Assembly (NCBI GenBank): GCA_963716005.1
Contig: OY970285.1
Span: 62,001 to 126,000 of the forward strand
Length of the DNA stretch: 64,000 nucleotides
Direction of reading: 5' to 3'
Source of the DNA: CAVRUF01 sp963716005
GTDB lineage: Bacteria > Actinomycetota > Thermoleophilia > Gaiellales > Gaiellaceae
Part shown: piece after piece, positions 34,816-42,530 of the stretch
How positions within the stretch are numbered: position 1 is the first letter of the stretch
How the letters are laid out: each line of letters begins with the position of its first letter
The notes under the pieces: model-generated
What the model was told of the DNA's origin: nothing
The model's input: only the letters and a program-made list of their open reading frames with translations
Database searches by the model: none
Translations under genes and position numbers: made by a program

Positions 34816-36162
34816 CTAGACCGCGGCCAGGTCCGCGAACTTCGCGTACTGGGAGATGAAGGAGAGCTTCACCTTGTCGGTCGGACCGTTGCGGTGCTTC
34901 GCGAGGATCACCTCGGCGACGCCCGGGTCCGGGGAGTCCTCCGGGTTGTAGTAGTCGTCGCGGTAGATGAAGGCGACGATGTCCGCGTCCTGCTCGATCG
35001 AGCCCGACTCGCGGAGGTCGGACAGGATCGGGCGCTTGTCGTGGCGCTGCTCGACCGCGCGGGAGAGCTGGGACATGGCGATGATCGGCGTCTCGAGGTC
35101 GCGCGCGAGGATCTTCAGGGAGCGCGAGATCTGCGAGACCTCCTGGACGCGGTTCTCGGCCGACGTTCCGGACGTCATCAGCTGGAGGTAGTCGACGAGG
35201 ATCAGCCCGAGGTCGGGGTGCTTCGACTTGAGCCGGCGGGCCTTGGCGCGGATCTCCATCATCGTGATCGAGCCGGTGTCGTCGATGTACATCGGCGCCT
35301 TGGCGAGCCGGTCGCACGCGGCGGTCAGGCGCGGCCAGTCGTCGCTACCGAGCCGGCCGGTTCGCAGGCGGTGGAGCTCGACCTTCGCCTCGGCGCACAT
35401 GAGCCGCTGCGTCACCTCGGCCTTCGACATCTCGAGCGTGAACAGGGCGACCGGAGTCTGGTGGCGCACGGCGACGTTCGCGGCCATGCCGAGGCTGAGC
35501 GCCGACTTCCCCATCCCCGGGCGGGCGGCCACGATGATCAGGTTCCCCTCCTGGAAGCCCGACGTCAGCCGGTCGAAGTCGCGGAAGCCGGACGGGACGC
35601 CGGTGATCTCGGCGCCGAGCTCGTAGAGGGCGGTGATGCGCTCGAAGCTCTCCTTGAGGAGTGCCTCGATATGGCTGAACTCGCTCGCCGCGCGCTCCTG
35701 GCCGAGCTCGAACACGATCTGCTCGGCCTGGTCGACGAGCATCGTCGCGTCGCCGGGCCGCTCCCAGCCGAGCCGGGAGATCTCGCCGCCGGCCCGGATG
35801 AGGCCGCGCAGGATCGACGACTCGTGGACGATCTGCGCGTAGTGGCGCGCGTTCGCGCTCGCCGGGACGAGGGCCGCCAGCTCGTTGACGCGATCGGCGC
35901 CGCCGGAGCCCTCCAGGTCGCCGCGCTCGTCCAGCTCGTCCACGAGCGTGATCGCGTCGACCGGCTCGCCCTTCGCGTAGAGGCCGAGCGCGGCGCGGTA
36001 GATCTTCGCGTGACTCTCGCGGTAGAAGTCGCGCCCGCCCGCGTCCAGCACCTCGCTGACCGCGCCGATCGCGTTCGGCGAGAGCATCATCGCGCCGAGA
36101 ACGGACTCCTCGGCGTCGAGGTTCTGGGGAGGTACGGGAGCTGTCTGGAGGGCTTGTGCCAT
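34816..36162 (-). CDS. dnaB: Replicative DNA helicase
   Basis: 448 residues. The N-terminal primase-binding domain begins with PPQNLDAEESVLGAMM; the RecA-like motor has Walker A ARPGMGKSA, Walker B LILVDYLQLM and the arginine-finger region. No intein is present. ATG 36162 is chosen over 36186 because a near-consensus promoter (TTGACA, 17 bp, GCTAAT) overlaps the longer start. That promoter would give a very short leader. Confidence 0.94.
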   Translation of the reverse strand: MAQALQTAPVPPQNLDAEESVLGAMMLSPNAIGAVSEVLDAGGRDFYRESHAKIYRAALGLYAKGEPVDAITLVDELDERGDLEGSGGADRVNELAALVPASANARHYAQIVHESSILRGLIRAGGEISRLGWERPGDATMLVDQAEQIVFELGQERAASEFSHIEALLKESFERITALYELGAEITGVPSGFRDFDRLTSGFQEGNLIIVAARPGMGKSALSLGMAANVAVRHQTPVALFTLEMSKAEVTQRLMCAEAKVELHRLRTGRLGSDDWPRLTAACDRLAKAPMYIDDTGSITMMEIRAKARRLKSKHPDLGLILVDYLQLMTSGTSAENRVQEVSQISRSLKILARDLETPIIAMSQLSRAVEQRHDKRPILSDLRESGSIEQDADIVAFIYRDDYYNPEDSPDPGVAEVILAKHRNGPTDKVKLSFISQYAKFADLAAV

Positions 36163-36393
36163 GCCGCGGGGCGCTCCATTAGCCATGACTTGACCGGGCG
36201 TGTCAAGAGATCTGGGGAACGCGCCGTGCACAGGGTCAAAAGGGCTGTTTGCAGCCATTATGGAACATAGGTTCGCAGGCAGGCCGGATGGAAGTGTCAG
36301 TCCACACACAGGGGCGGTGGACAGTCCTCCCGCTTAGAGCGGGAACTTCTCGCATTCGCCCACAGCCCTGTGCACAGGGCGGTGAACAAGTTC
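36163..36393. promoter_or_regulatory. dnaB promoter region and rplI downstream region
   Basis: 231 bp without a gene. On the minus strand TTGACA (36206-36201) and GCTAAT (36183-36178) make a strong promoter for dnaB; CTTGAC/GTCAAG (36189-36194, 36202-36207) also form an inverted repeat. GGAACATAGGTTCG at 36262-36275 matches the GAAC-N4-GTTC core of LexA boxes. A 7 bp stem-loop TCCCGCT/AGCGGGA (36328-36344) and the perfect palindrome GCCCTGTGCACAGGGC (36365-36380) lie behind rplI and may end its transcript. Confidence 0.55.
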
Positions 36394-37161
36394 CTAGGCG
36401 GGCTCGGGCTCCTCGGCCGGCTCGGCCGCGGGCTCTTCGGCGGGGGCCTCCTCGGCCTCGGCCGCGGGCTCCTCGTCCGTCACGGGCTCCTCGGCGGGAG
36501 CTTCCTCGGACTCCTCGGCCGGAGCTTCTTCGTCGCCCTCGGCCGGAGTGTCCTCGTCCCCTTCGGCGGCCTCGGCCACGGGCTCCGGCGCCTCCTCCTC
36601 GGCGAGCAGGGCCTCGAGCTCCTCGGCGCCCTCGACCTCGTGCTCTTCGGGCTCGGCCTCGGCGCGCTCCTCGGCCTCCCACGCGGCCACCTCGTCCTCG
36701 GACGGCAGCTCGCCGCCCTCCGGGATCACGAGCGTCCGCACCTCGGCGTCGACGTCCTCGAAGATCCGGATCGAGACCGTGTGCGCGCCGACGCGCTTGA
36801 TCGTCTCGTCGAGATCGATCTTGCGACGGTCGACGCGGATCTTCTGCGTGGCCCAGATCTCGTCGGCGATGTCGGTCGGCGTGACCGAGCCGAACAGCCG
36901 CCCGCGCGGGCCGGCGCTGCGCTCGAAGCGGAGCTCTGTGCCGCCGAGCTTCGCGGCGATCTCCTGGGCCTGCTCGAGCGTCTTCGCCTCGTGCCGGGCG
37001 CGGTTCTCCTCGCGCTTCTGGTGCTCGGCGAGGAGCGCGGGCGTGGCCGCCTCCGCGAGCTTGCGCGGCTCGAGGTAGTTGCGCATGTACCCGCGCGCGA
37101 CGTTTACGACGTCGCCGCGCAGGCCGACCTTCTCGACGTCCTTCAGGAGGATGACTTCCAC
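36394..37161 (-). CDS. rplI: Ribosomal protein bL9 with long acidic tail
   Basis: 255 residues; usual L9 is about 150. The first 150 residues are a normal two-domain L9 (MEVILLKDVEKVGLRGDVV, GYMRNYLEPRKLAE). The last 100 are almost only Glu, Ala and Pro in repeats such as EEAPAEE and AAEAEEAPAEEP. GTG at 37161 shares its first base with the rpsR stop (TAGTG). Confidence 0.93.
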   Translation of the reverse strand: MEVILLKDVEKVGLRGDVVNVARGYMRNYLEPRKLAEAATPALLAEHQKREENRARHEAKTLEQAQEIAAKLGGTELRFERSAGPRGRLFGSVTPTDIADEIWATQKIRVDRRKIDLDETIKRVGAHTVSIRIFEDVDAEVRTLVIPEGGELPSEDEVAAWEAEERAEAEPEEHEVEGAEELEALLAEEEAPEPVAEAAEGDEDTPAEGDEEAPAEESEEAPAEEPVTDEEPAAEAEEAPAEEPAAEPAEEPEPA

Positions 37162-37433
37162 TACTGCCCCGTCACGTAGGGGAGGAGGGCCATCTCACGG
37201 GCGCGCTTGACCGCGACCGCGACCTGCTCCTGGTGGCGCCGGCAGGCGCCGGTGATGCGCCGCGAGCGGATCTTCCCCTTCTCCGAGATGTAGCGCCGGA
37301 GCTGGTTGTAGTTCTTGTAGTCGACGACTTCGACCTTGTCCTTGCAGAAGTAGCAGCTCTTGCGCCGGCCGCCCCCGGGGGGTGCGGGACGCCGCGAACC
37401 GCGCGACTGCTGCTGCTTTGCTTTCTGGGCCAT
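37161..37433 (-). CDS. rpsR: Ribosomal protein bS18
   Basis: 90 residues. CYFCKDKVEVVDYKN and IRSRRITGACRRHQEQVAVAVKRAR are typical. The cysteine pair CxxC and the later GAC-xx-H form the zinc-binding C+ type. Lies between ssb and rplI in the common rpsF-ssb-rpsR-rplI order. Confidence 0.95.
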   Translation of the reverse strand: MAQKAKQQQSRGSRRPAPPGGGRRKSCYFCKDKVEVVDYKNYNQLRRYISEKGKIRSRRITGACRRHQEQVAVAVKRAREMALLPYVTGQ

Positions 37434-37452
37434 CGGGCTTTCGGGCTCCTTC

Positions 37453-37902
37453 CTAGAACGGAATGTCGTCGTCGCCGGCGGCCGGCGCGAAATCGGACTG
37501 GTCGGCGGTCACGTCGCCGGCCGGGACGTACTGCGGCTGGCCGCCGCCCCCGCCTTGGCCGCCGTCCTCGCGCGAGCCGAGGAACTGGACGCTGTCGGCG
37601 ATGATCTCGACCGCCTGGCGCTTGGAGCCGTCCTGGGCATCCCACTCGCGCCAGTCGAGGCGTCCGTCGACGCCGACCGGGCGGCCCTTGGAGAGGAACT
37701 GCGCGCAGCTCTCGCCCTGGTTTCCCCATACGGTCACGTCGAAGTAGTTCGGCTTGTCGCCCCACTCGCCCGTCGCGCCGTCCTTCTGGCGCGTGTTCAC
37801 GGCCAGGCGGAGCTTGCAGACGGCGGTTCCGCTCGGCGTGTGGCGAAGCTCGGGATCCTTGGTGAGGTTCCCCACGAGCACGACTCGGTTGATGTTGGCC
37901 AT
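37453..37902 (-). CDS. ssb: Single-stranded DNA-binding protein
   Basis: 149 residues. The OB-fold runs from ANINRVVLVGNLTKDPELR to about residue 110, a glycine/glutamine linker follows, and the C-terminal acidic tip DDDIPF that docks repair and replication partners is intact. ATG 37902 has AAGGAG 6 bp upstream, placed just after the rpsF stop. Confidence 0.95.
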   Translation of the reverse strand: MANINRVVLVGNLTKDPELRHTPSGTAVCKLRLAVNTRQKDGATGEWGDKPNYFDVTVWGNQGESCAQFLSKGRPVGVDGRLDWREWDAQDGSKRQAVEIIADSVQFLGSREDGGQGGGGGQPQYVPAGDVTADQSDFAPAAGDDDIPF

Positions 37903-37912
37903 GTGAGTCTCC

Positions 37913-38371
37913 TTACTCCTTCGCCTCTGCGGGCTCCGGCTCGGCTGCGGTCTCAGGCGCGGCCTCGGGTTCGGGCGCGGCCTCGGCGGCGGGTGCCGCC
38001 GGTTCGTCGGCGGGCTCGTCCTCGAAGGGCTGGGACACGGCCTCGGTCTCTGCCGGAGGCGGAGGCGGCGGTGTCCGCGTGGCGGTTGCAAGCCGCCGCA
38101 CGGCCATGTGCCGCATCGCGCCGTCGGTGATCTTGAGGATCCGCGTCAGCTCGTCGAGCGTTGCGGGCTCGCAGTCGAAGTGCAGCAGGTGGTAGATCGC
38201 CTCGGACTTCTTGTCGATGTCGTACGCGAGCCGGCGGCGGCCCCAGGACTCCTGGCCGACCCACTTGCCCCCGTCCTTTTCGACGAGTTCGCGGGCGCGC
38301 GTCAGGATCTCCGATTGGCGCTCCTCCGTCTGCTCGACGTCGAGCAGCAGCATGATCTCGTAATCGTTCAG
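37913..38371 (-). CDS. rpsF: Ribosomal protein bS6 with acidic tail, apparent CTG start
   Basis: 152 residues from a CTG at 38371. The conserved S6 opening is NDYEIMLLLD, and it begins upstream of the first ATG (38353). CTG is preceded by AAGGAGG at an 8 bp distance, so it is the probable start, unless it is a sequencing error for ATG. The S6 fold (GGKWVGQESWGRRRLAYDI, YHLLHFDCEPATLDEL) covers about 100 residues. A 50-residue Pro/Ala/Glu tail follows a run of seven or so prolines. Confidence 0.88.
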   Translation of the reverse strand: MNDYEIMLLLDVEQTEERQSEILTRARELVEKDGGKWVGQESWGRRRLAYDIDKKSEAIYHLLHFDCEPATLDELTRILKITDGAMRHMAVRRLATATRTPPPPPPAETEAVSQPFEDEPADEPAAPAAEAAPEPEAAPETAAEPEPAEAKE

Positions 38372-38387
38372 TTCCCGTTCCTCCTTG

Positions 38388-38463
38388 GTTCTTCCCTTGG
38401 TCTAGTGGCTTCGCCCTTCGTGCGCCGCCCGGGTTTGGCGGGGCCCGACGAAGCAGGAAGAAC
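38388..38463 (-). promoter_or_regulatory. Structured rpsF leader, possible S6:S18 autoregulatory site
   Basis: The leader of the ribosomal operon can fold as one nested stem-loop: GTTCTTCC (38463-38456, minus) pairs with GGAAGAAC (38395-38388), and CTTCGT (38453-38448) pairs with ACGAAG (38421-38416). TATACT at 38473-38468 is a probable -10 element. S6:S18 complexes are known to bind rpsF leaders in many bacteria; a match to that motif was not verified. Confidence 0.4.
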
Positions 38464-38525
38464 GCCGAGTATAGCCAGACGTTCGAGGTTGCCCGTCCGG
38501 TAGCCCGCGTGGAAGAGTGCCGGGT

Positions 38526-38822
38526 GTGAGACGAAAGCTCGCACTCTTCGCAGGGGCCACGATCGGGGCGGCCGCCGGCATCCTCTGGCGCCGCGGCCAG
38601 AAGCCCGCCGCGCCCGCGGAGCCCGACGAGCGCACCGAGGAGCTGCGCCGCAAGCTCGCCGAGGCGCGCGAGGCCGACCCCGCCGCCGCGCCCGAGCCGA
38701 CGCCTGAGGTCGAGCCCGAGCCCGAGATCGCGGTCGATCTCGAGGAGTCACGCCGCCGCGTGCACGACGAGGCGCGGGCGGCGATGGACGAGATGCAGCG
38801 CTCCGGCGAGGACGAGCGTTAG
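38526..38822 (+). CDS. Small membrane-anchored protein with charged tail
   Basis: 98 residues. One N-terminal helix (LALFAGATIGAAAGILW) next to basic residues, then a soluble segment rich in Ala, Glu, Arg and Pro, likely helical or disordered. GTG at 38526 is 9 bp after GGAAGA; an earlier GTG at 38517 would add three residues. Function unknown. Followed by the SRPBCC gene after 3 bp. Confidence 0.6.
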   Translation: MRRKLALFAGATIGAAAGILWRRGQKPAAPAEPDERTEELRRKLAEAREADPAAAPEPTPEVEPEPEIAVDLEESRRRVHDEARAAMDEMQRSGEDER

Positions 38823-38825
38823 CCA

Positions 38826-39260
38826 GTGCCGACCAACGAGTACTCGGTCGAGATCGACCGCCCGGCCGCGCAGGTGTTTCCGCACCTCGTGACGAGCGAG
38901 CGGCGCATGCGCTGGATGGGCGCCCTCAAGGAGTCGAAGCAGGTCACGGACGGACAGCCGGGCCGGGGGACGCGCTTCGAGGACGTCTTCGAGGATCACG
39001 GCCAGCGCTTCGAGATCGAGGCCGAGATCGTCGAGTTCACGCCGCCCGAGGCGATCAAGCTCGAGCTCGAGGGCAGCGCGTTCGCGTCGGTCGTCACGCA
39101 GACGCTCGCCGAGAAGGACGGCAAGACGACGCTCACGACGACGATCGACACCGAGTACCACAGCGCCCTCGCGCGGCTCATGAGCGGCGTCGTCACCGGG
39201 CACGCGCAGAAGCAGCTCGAGGAGGACCTCGAGCGGCTCAAGCAGCAGCTCGAGGCCTAA
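38826..39260 (+). CDS. SRPBCC-fold (START-like) protein
   Basis: 144 residues. EYSVEIDRPAAQVFPHLVTSERRMRWMG is the usual polyketide-cyclase/START opening, and the C-terminal amphipathic helix ends KQLEEDLERLKQQLEA. Such proteins bind hydrophobic ligands in a deep pocket; ligand unknown. GTG at 38826. The 3' end overlaps the oppositely oriented amidase by 4 bp. Confidence 0.75.
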   Translation: MPTNEYSVEIDRPAAQVFPHLVTSERRMRWMGALKESKQVTDGQPGRGTRFEDVFEDHGQRFEIEAEIVEFTPPEAIKLELEGSAFASVVTQTLAEKDGKTTLTTTIDTEYHSALARLMSGVVTGHAQKQLEEDLERLKQQLEA

Positions 39261-39931
39261 TTGGTGAACGCCTCGGCGGCGTTCGCGAACCCGCGGGCGA
39301 TCTTGGCCTGGTAGGTCGGGTTCCGCAGCCGCTTCCGCTCGGCGGGGTTCGTCATGAAGCCCGTCTCGACGAGGCAGGTCGGGACGTTCGACCAGTTGAA
39401 CCCGGTCAGGTCAGAGCGTCGGACGAGCCCGAGGTCTTTCGCGCTTGTCGTTGCCAGCACGTTCGTCTGCACGATCCGCGCCAGGCGCAGGGAGGCGGGG
39501 AGTACATCGTCGGTCCAGCCATTGCGCCTTGCCGGGTAGAGCGTCGAGAGCCCATGCCGGGAGGAGCTCGTCGAGCCGTCTGCATGGATGCGGATGACGA
39601 GCGCCGCGTGCTTGCGGTTGCAGAATCTCGCGCGTGCGACGTTGCCGCCGCCCTTTAGCTTCATCGTCGGGCCGGTGCGAGTCATCGCGACGCGGAAGCC
39701 GCGGGCCGCGAGCGCCCGGCGCGTCCGCTTGGCGATCTGGAGCGTGACCTCGGCCTCGCCGGCAGTTCCGCCCGGATCCTTGACCTTCATCGTCTCCGAG
39801 CCGGGCCCGATCGGCTCCTTGCCGAGATTCGCCTTGCTCGCGTGTCCCGGGTCGAGGCAGACGAGCGGCGCGGCCGCGGCGGGGACGGCCGAGCAGGCGA
39901 ACACGGCCAGGGAAACGAGGAGCAGGCGCAC
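39257..39931 (-). CDS. Secreted N-acetylmuramoyl-L-alanine amidase (Amidase_3)
   Basis: 224 residues. Signal peptide (LLVSLAVFACSAVPAAAA), then the zinc amidase core: LDPGHA, a glutamate in GTAGEAEV, RIHADG and the catalytic VETGFMTN. Cuts the bond between MurNAc and the stem peptide in peptidoglycan. No separate cell-wall binding domain is present. GTG at 39931. Confidence 0.87.
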   Translation of the reverse strand: MRLLLVSLAVFACSAVPAAAAPLVCLDPGHASKANLGKEPIGPGSETMKVKDPGGTAGEAEVTLQIAKRTRRALAARGFRVAMTRTGPTMKLKGGGNVARARFCNRKHAALVIRIHADGSTSSSRHGLSTLYPARRNGWTDDVLPASLRLARIVQTNVLATTSAKDLGLVRRSDLTGFNWSNVPTCLVETGFMTNPAERKRLRNPTYQAKIARGFANAAEAFTN

Positions 39932-39975
39932 CTACTCATGGTAGGCGCGCTCGCAGAGGATTAGGCTCCCGAGCC

Positions 39976-41541
39976 GTGTCTGGCGTCGAACTTGCGCCCC
40001 GTCCTGCGGCGGGCCCGGAACCCGAGCCGATCCAAACCGAGCCGAAGCCGGCGCGGCGGCTTCCCTTCTCGGCCGTGCTCGGCGCGCTCTGCCTCGGCGC
40101 CGTCTTCTGGAGCCTCGGCGGGCTCGAGACGCACGACGAGTCCTGGTTCCTCCAGGTGGCCGCGCGCGTGGCCGGCGGCGAGTCGCTCTACCGGGACGTC
40201 TTCTATCCGACGACGCCGCTCGCCGTCGACGCGACGCTGCCGTTCGTCTGGCTGTTCGGCGCGCAGGCGCTCTGGGTGAAGACGCTCGTCGCCGCCTGCT
40301 TCGCGGCGTCGCTCTTCCTGCTCGTCTGGATCGGCCGGCGTTCGGGCGCCACGAACCTCGAGCTGGCAGCGTGCGGCGTGGTGCTGCTCGTCCTCGCGCT
40401 GCCGGTTCGGGCGGGGCTCTACCAGCCGCTCGCGGCCGTCCTCCTCCTCGGCTGCCTCGCCGCGACGCTCGCCTGGTGCGGGAGCCGGTCGCCCCGGACG
40501 CTGGCGCTCGCCGGGGCGCTCGCCGGCCTCTCGTTCGCCACGAAGCAGAACGTCGGCGTCTTCGCCGTGGTCGCGCTGCTCCTCGCCGTGCTGCTCGCGG
40601 GCGGGCGGCTGCGCGCGGTCGCAACCGCTGCCGGCTCCTTCGCCGCGGTCGTGCTCGGCACGCTGATCCCGGTCGCGGCGACCGGCGGGCTCGGCGGGCT
40701 GTGGGAGTACGGCTTCCTGGAGCGCAGGGAGTTCGTCGACCTCGTCGCGGTGTCGTACTGGCGCGGCGCCGAGCTCCAGTGGCTCGCGATCTCGGAGCCG
40801 GGCGGCGGGCTCACCGGCATCGCCACCTCCGCGGTGCGCGCCTTCGAGCTTCTCGCGTTCGTCCTCCTGCCGGTCGTGCTCGTGGCGCTCGCGATCGCCT
40901 GGTGGCGCGGACGGGGAATCGACCGCACGCGCGCCGCGGTCGTGCTCGGGTTCACGCTCGCGGCGGTCGCGACCGTCTATCCGCGCGCGGACATCTTCCA
41001 CGTCAGCTTCGTCGTCCCGATCGCCGTCGTGGGCGGGCTCTACGCGGCGCGGATGCTCGTCTCGGAGAGGCACCTGCGCATCGCCGCGGTCGTCCTCCTC
41101 GTCGTGTTCGCGCCGGCGGCGCTCGCGCGCGGGCTCGGGCCGGTCGTGCAGCTCGCCCAGGGGACGACGACGCTCTCCTCACTCGCGCACACGCGCGGGG
41201 TGGCCGTCGACCCGCCGGTCGAGGACACGCTTGCCCGCACGGCCGAAGCGCTCGGGGCCGAGCCCGGCCCGGTGTTCATCGCCACGCCCGAGGCGGGGAT
41301 CCTCTACCTCGTCTCCGGCGTCGAGAACGCGACGCCGTACGACTACCCGCTCGCGACCGCGTTCGGCACCGACGGCGAGGCGCGGCTGGCGGCCGACATC
41401 GAAGCCGGCCGCTTCGCGGCGGTGTGCATGAACTACGGCGGCGAGATCGGGTTGATGCCGCCCCGGCTCGTCGCGGCGATCGAGGGCTCCCTCGTTCCGG
41501 CGGAAGACCTCGGAAGCTGCCGGATGTACCGGCGACCCTGA
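39976..41541 (+). CDS. Polytopic membrane protein, GT-C glycosyltransferase-like
   Basis: 521 residues with about ten membrane helices. After the first helix, ETHDESWFLQVAARVAGGESLYRDVFY resembles the catalytic loop of ArnT/PMT-type GT-C enzymes, in which an acidic residue acts on a lipid-linked sugar donor. A soluble C-terminal domain of about 130 residues follows the last helix. GTG at 39976. Substrates unknown. Confidence 0.65.
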   Translation: MSGVELAPRPAAGPEPEPIQTEPKPARRLPFSAVLGALCLGAVFWSLGGLETHDESWFLQVAARVAGGESLYRDVFYPTTPLAVDATLPFVWLFGAQALWVKTLVAACFAASLFLLVWIGRRSGATNLELAACGVVLLVLALPVRAGLYQPLAAVLLLGCLAATLAWCGSRSPRTLALAGALAGLSFATKQNVGVFAVVALLLAVLLAGGRLRAVATAAGSFAAVVLGTLIPVAATGGLGGLWEYGFLERREFVDLVAVSYWRGAELQWLAISEPGGGLTGIATSAVRAFELLAFVLLPVVLVALAIAWWRGRGIDRTRAAVVLGFTLAAVATVYPRADIFHVSFVVPIAVVGGLYAARMLVSERHLRIAAVVLLVVFAPAALARGLGPVVQLAQGTTTLSSLAHTRGVAVDPPVEDTLARTAEALGAEPGPVFIATPEAGILYLVSGVENATPYDYPLATAFGTDGEARLAADIEAGRFAAVCMNYGGEIGLMPPRLVAAIEGSLVPAEDLGSCRMYRRP

Positions 41542-41697
41542 GCTAGCCTTCACCGGATCGAGGCCGGATCGCTACCGAATCGACTCGTCGCCTCGCCGAG
41601 GCGGCTGCTTCGCTGGGCCGCGCCGGTCATCTACGTCGTCGTTCTGTCCGTCGTCATCTACCGCGACGGCGTCCCGGTCTCCCGCGAGCGGCTGCTC

Positions 41698-42516
41698 ATG
41701 TGGATCCTCCTCGGGCTGCTCGCGGTCTCGATCGCGAACCTGCGCGGCTGGGCGCGCGGCGTGCTGCTCGAGTGGCTTCCGCTCGCCGGGATCCTCTGGC
41801 TCTACGACCTGTCGCGCGGCGCCGCCGACGGCCTGCTCTTCGCCACGAACGTGACGCCGCAGATCGACGCCGAGAAGCTCCTCTTCTTCGGGACGGTTCC
41901 GACCGTGTGGCTCCAGGATCACCTGTGGCACGGGTCGTTCGACCTGCGCTGGTACGACTACGCCGCCTGGATCGTGTACGTGAGCTACTTCCTCGCCGTC
42001 TACCTGCTCGCGGCCGTGCTCTGGTTCGTCGCGCGCGAGCGGTTTCGCCGCTACGTCGCCTGCGTCTCGCTCCTCGCGCTCATGGGCTTCGCGACGTACG
42101 CGCTCTTCCCGGCGGCGCCCCCGTGGATGGCGGGCCAGCTCGGCGAGATCGACCACGTGACGCGCTCGATCGGCCTCATCTCGGGGCACATCCCGATCAT
42201 CGACGGCCGCTCGCTCTTCGACCACGGGACGCGCTACGCGAACCCCGTCGCGGCGGTGCCGTCGCTCCACGGGGCCTACACGCTCCTCATCTCGATCTTC
42301 CTCTGGAGCTTCACGCCGCGCTGGGCCAGGCCGCTCCTCGTCGCCTACCCGATCGCGATGGCGTTCGCGCTCTCGTACACGGCCGAGCACTACCTCGTGG
42401 ACGTCTTCCTCGGCTGGGTCTACGCGGTTGTCGCCGTCGTAGCGGTGAACTACGTCGCTGCCGCCCTGGCCGCACGCCGCGAGCGGCCGGATGAATGGAG
42501 TTTCGCCTCCGACTAG
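41698..42516 (+). CDS. PAP2/inositolphosphotransferase-like membrane protein
   Basis: 272 residues from ATG 41698, six or so helices. AAVPSLHGAYTLL and YTAEHYLVDVFLGW are the second and third phosphatase motifs (S-x-H and H-x-x-x-D) of Aur1/PAP2-type lipid phosphotransferases. The same frame stays open upstream to 41542 and encodes another helix (APVIYVVVLSVVIYRD), but contains no ATG, GTG or TTG. The real start may be a rare codon or be hidden by a sequence error. Confidence 0.75.
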   Translation: MWILLGLLAVSIANLRGWARGVLLEWLPLAGILWLYDLSRGAADGLLFATNVTPQIDAEKLLFFGTVPTVWLQDHLWHGSFDLRWYDYAAWIVYVSYFLAVYLLAAVLWFVARERFRRYVACVSLLALMGFATYALFPAAPPWMAGQLGEIDHVTRSIGLISGHIPIIDGRSLFDHGTRYANPVAAVPSLHGAYTLLISIFLWSFTPRWARPLLVAYPIAMAFALSYTAEHYLVDVFLGWVYAVVAVVAVNYVAAALAARRERPDEWSFASD

Positions 42517-42530
42517 CGTACTTTTCTCCC

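Noticed and set aside
36361..36380. TGTGCACA-containing palindrome as DnaA boxes or an origin
   Set aside because: Only weak matches to actinobacterial DnaA boxes, too few for a cluster, and no dnaA or dnaN nearby.
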